A DNA stretch of 6,312 bases from Halanaerobiaceae bacterium (lineage in GTDB: Bacteria > Bacillota > Halanaerobiia > Halanaerobiales > Halarsenatibacteraceae), in NCBI GenBank assembly GCA_003554685.1, contig PWHA01000208.1:1-6312 (forward strand), in the 5' to 3' direction. Shown here piece after piece: positions 5,104 through 6,312 of the stretch. Below the pieces are notes generated by a model, which searched no databases, was not told the DNA's origin, and worked only from the letters and a program-made list of their open reading frames with translations. Position 1 is the first letter of the stretch, and each line of letters begins with the position of its first letter. Position numbers and translations under genes: made by a program.

Positions 5104-5704
5104 GTCCTGTCAGATGATTTACCTGTCGAAACATATATTGTGTTACCGGACCTATGGAAAGTGCTCCCACCACCGTACCTACTCCTATGGTGCCTCCCAG
5201 CAGCAATCCAATAACCCCGAAGGAAACATCCAGTCCAACTTTAACCAGCTTCAGAGAAAAATTCGACTTTCTCTTGCAGAATATCATCAGAGATTCCAGC
5301 GCTCCTTCACCCATTCCAGCCGAGACATAAAGAGCTATTCCGCTGCCGATGGTCAGGATTGCCCCGGCCAGCATAGTAAGCTGCAGTAAAATAAACTCCG
5401 GTTCCAGAGAACCAAAGATAAAATAAAACATCTCCAGAAATAATCCCAGAAAAACTGCATTTACAATAGTGCCCAGGCCAAATTTAGCTTTGGTCAGCAA
5501 ATAAAGGGGCAACAAAATCGCTATTTTAACAGCTATATTTAAACCACCCAATGAAAATCCTAGTGTTTGGGATGCTCCCTGCAGCATAACCGTGAAGGGA
5601 TCTGAGCCCAGACGGGAGTTAACAAATAAATAAACTCCCAGACTGATCAGAAAAACTCCGGTCAAAACCATACTAACACGTAAAAATAATCTTTTCTTTT
5701 CCAT
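5093..5704 (-). CDS. YczE-type integral membrane protein (COG2364-like)
   Basis: This 203-residue protein is almost wholly hydrophobic, with about five to six membrane helices (roughly 7-29, 54-70, 77-98, 105-128, 153-169 and 172-190). The loop after helix 1, NSRLGSDPFTVMLQGASQTL, and the later GSGIALYVSAGMGEGALESL and TIGVGTVVGALSIGPVTQY follow the pattern of the YczE/YyaS group of bacterial membrane proteins, where short Gly-rich loops recur in two related halves. The function of this group is not established; transport is often assumed. No catalytic residues are evident. The start is firm: ATG at 5704 with GAGGTGAT (5715-5708) upstream. It is convergent with the CxxC gene and appears monocistronic. 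A leader of about 170 nt with hairpins precedes it, suggesting control at the RNA level. Confidence 0.82.
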   Translation of the reverse strand: MEKKRLFLRVSMVLTGVFLISLGVYLFVNSRLGSDPFTVMLQGASQTLGFSLGGLNIAVKIAILLPLYLLTKAKFGLGTIVNAVFLGLFLEMFYFIFGSLEPEFILLQLTMLAGAILTIGSGIALYVSAGMGEGALESLMIFCKRKSNFSLKLVKVGLDVSFGVIGLLLGGTIGVGTVVGALSIGPVTQYMFRQVNHLTGLKY

Positions 5705-5733
5705 TGTATCACCTCAAAATTTCTTGAATATTA

Positions 5734-5754
5734 CCTGCAGTGCAAAAATGCAGG
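5734..5754 (-). promoter_or_regulatory. Small leader hairpin before the YczE-type gene
   Basis: CCTGCA (5734-5739) and TGCAGG (5749-5754) form a 6-bp stem with a 9-nt loop in the minus-strand leader, between the large hairpin and the ribosome binding site at 5715-5708. It could contribute to folding alternatives that control translation. Confidence 0.4.
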
Positions 5755-5759
5755 CACAT

Positions 5760-5820
5760 AAAAACTCCGCTCCTTGGGAAGTTGCAGAAATAAAACTTCC
5801 CGAATCAGGGAGCGGAGTTT
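5760..5820 (-). terminator. Terminator-like hairpin inside the YczE-type gene's leader
   Basis: Two nested stems are visible: an outer 12-bp AAACTCCGCTCC (5762-5773) with GGAGCGGAGTTT (5809-5820), and an inner 8-bp GGGAAGTT (5776-5783) with AACTTCCC (5794-5801) around a 10-nt loop, separated by asymmetric internal bulges (2 and 7 nt). On the minus strand the structure ends in TTTTT (5764-5760, partly in the stem). Nothing upstream on that strand needs terminating, since it lies between the gene's own promoter and start codon. This suggests an attenuator or riboswitch-like element rather than an ordinary terminator. I do not recognise a known riboswitch class. Confidence 0.6.
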
Positions 5821-5878
5821 CAGTGTTCTGTAACACAGTTGTGAACTAAATTAACGGCTCATTTTTTACACTTTGAAC

Positions 5879-5907
5879 AGCATAACATACTGAATTGGTA
5901 ACGTCAA
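5879..5907 (-). promoter_or_regulatory. Promoter of the YczE-type gene
   Basis: On the minus strand -35 TTGACG (5907-5902, five of six consensus positions) and -10 TATGCT (5884-5879, four of six) are separated by 17 nt. Transcription would begin near 5872, leaving a leader of roughly 168 nt. Confidence 0.6.
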
Positions 5908-5940
5908 ACACTTTTTTACCCTATTTTTCAAAAAAATTAT

Positions 5941-5969
5941 TTGACTTACCGCTGCTGCCGTGTTATAGT
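5941..5969 (+). promoter_or_regulatory. Promoter of the cold-shock gene
   Basis: TTGACT (5941-5946), a 17-nt spacer and TATAGT (5964-5969) match the sigma-A consensus at five of six positions each, with A/T tracts just upstream that could act as an UP element. The start would fall near 5976, giving a leader of about 59 nt. Confidence 0.85.
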
Positions 5970-5977
5970 TACATCTG

Positions 5978-6009
5978 TTGGGTAGAAAAAAATCTAGCAA
6001 GTTACCCAA
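5978..6009 (+). promoter_or_regulatory. Leader hairpin in the cold-shock mRNA
   Basis: TTGGGTA (5978-5984) and TACCCAA (6003-6009) are perfect 7-bp arms (8 with a G-T wobble), starting a few nucleotides from the predicted 5' end and ending 8 nt before the AGGAGG ribosome binding site (6018-6023). Cold-shock mRNAs elsewhere carry leader structures that affect stability and translation with temperature; a similar role here is inference. Confidence 0.5.
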
Positions 6010-6034
6010 AGCAAATTAGGAGGAATAATTTTAA

Positions 6035-6238
6035 ATGATTTACAGTGGTAATGTTAAGTGGTTTAATGATCAAAAAGGTTTTGGCTTTATTGAAAGAGAA
6101 ACTGGAGACGATGTTTTTGTTCACTTTTCTGAAATTCAAGCTGACGGATTCAAAAGCCTGAGTGAAGACCAGGCCGTTGAATTTGAAATCGAAGAAGCTG
6201 ACCGCGGCCCTAAGGCCATTAATGTTGTTGCAATATAA
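6035..6238 (+). CDS. Cold-shock protein, CspA family
   Basis: This 67-residue protein is a single cold-shock domain, the usual length for the family. It binds single-stranded RNA or DNA in the cytoplasm and melts mRNA structure. The signature is complete: GNVKWFN (Trp9, Phe10), the RNP1 motif KGFGFI (14-19), the RNP2 motif VFVHF (27-31) and the closing GPKAINV strand. It is acidic (14 Asp/Glu against 6 Lys/Arg), in line with a halophilic host but not unusual for the family. The ATG at 6035 has AGGAGG (6018-6023) upstream at an 11-nt spacing. Its own promoter and terminator make it a single-gene unit. Whether it is cold-induced or constitutive cannot be told from the coding sequence. Confidence 0.97.
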   Translation: MIYSGNVKWFNDQKGFGFIERETGDDVFVHFSEIQADGFKSLSEDQAVEFEIEEADRGPKAINVVAI

Positions 6239-6275
6239 TTGTAAATAAAAACATTAATATATAGCAGCTGACAGT

Positions 6276-6309
6276 AAAGCCCCGACCATTTAAATGGTCG
6301 GGGCTTTTT
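6276..6309 (+). terminator. Intrinsic terminator of the cold-shock gene
   Basis: The sequence from 6276 to 6307 is a perfect 32-nt palindrome (AAAGCCCCGACCATTT and its reverse complement), giving a stem of up to 16 bp with a minimal TTTAAA loop region, followed by further T residues to 6309. It lies about 40 nt after the stop codon. Being symmetric, it could also act on a transcript entering from the right. Confidence 0.95.
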
Positions 6310-6312
6310 GTA

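Larger units (their letters stand above)
5705..6034. other. Divergent promoter region of the YczE-type and cold-shock genes
   Basis: This 330-nt region contains, from left to right, the structured minus-strand leader of the YczE-type gene, its promoter, an A/T-tract spacer of about 33 nt (5908-5940), then the cold-shock promoter and leader on the plus strand. The -35 boxes of the two promoters are only about 35 nt apart, close enough for mutual influence. No further gene is present. Confidence 0.7.

Noticed and set aside
5114..5389. Plus-strand frame of 91 codons inside the YczE-type gene
   Set aside because: It is a shadow of the membrane protein on the opposite strand; its composition is untypical and no start signal is present.
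5760..5820. The large hairpin as a MITE or insertion remnant
   Set aside because: No target duplication is visible, and its position and T tract fit a leader element better; a search for other genomic copies could reopen this.

Overview
The window looks like chromosomal DNA from a halophilic, Gram-negative-type Firmicute, most likely the order Halanaerobiales. Three things point there. Ribosome binding sites are strong and Firmicutes-like (AGGAGG, GAGGTGAT), and several promoters are textbook sigma-A. An OmpH/Skp-type periplasmic chaperone implies an outer membrane. That chaperone is extraordinarily acidic: 47 Asp/Glu against one Lys and no Arg in the mature part. The order-level placement is inference.

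Layout. (1) Positions 1-80, minus strand: the start of an exported protein cut off by the window edge, with a TTG start, a strong ribosome binding site and a near-consensus promoter at 193-221. (2) Positions 210-1000 carry no intact gene but hold two decayed minus-strand genes. One is the tail of a CPBP-family membrane protease that has lost both catalytic histidines; the other is a sensor histidine kinase fragment ending just after its N box. (3) 1006-2616, minus: an intact N-acyl-D-amino-acid deacylase (D-aminoacylase). (4) 2617-2961: no intact gene, only weak traces of a decayed, lysine/glutamate-rich coding stretch. (5) 2887-3535, minus: a broken MscS-type mechanosensitive channel. Its N-terminal membrane part is missing, a well-formed promoter and start site lie out of frame with the rest, and an amber codon interrupts the conserved C-terminus. 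(6) 3797-4294, minus: the OmpH-like chaperone, followed by a strong terminator. (7) 4684-4998, plus: a small secreted protein with a CxxC motif, of unknown function. (8) 5093-5704, minus: a YczE-type integral membrane protein, convergent with (7) across a shared hairpin and preceded by a leader of about 170 nt containing an orphan terminator-like hairpin. (9) 6035-6238, plus: a cold-shock protein with a near-consensus promoter, a leader hairpin and a perfect palindromic terminator.

The genes do not form one pathway. Each intact gene appears to be its own transcription unit. The most notable features are the amount of gene decay (two clear remnants, one broken channel gene and weaker traces, all on the minus strand), the structured leader of the YczE-type gene, and the unassigned CxxC exported protein. 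I saw no mobile element, CRISPR array, tRNA or rRNA.
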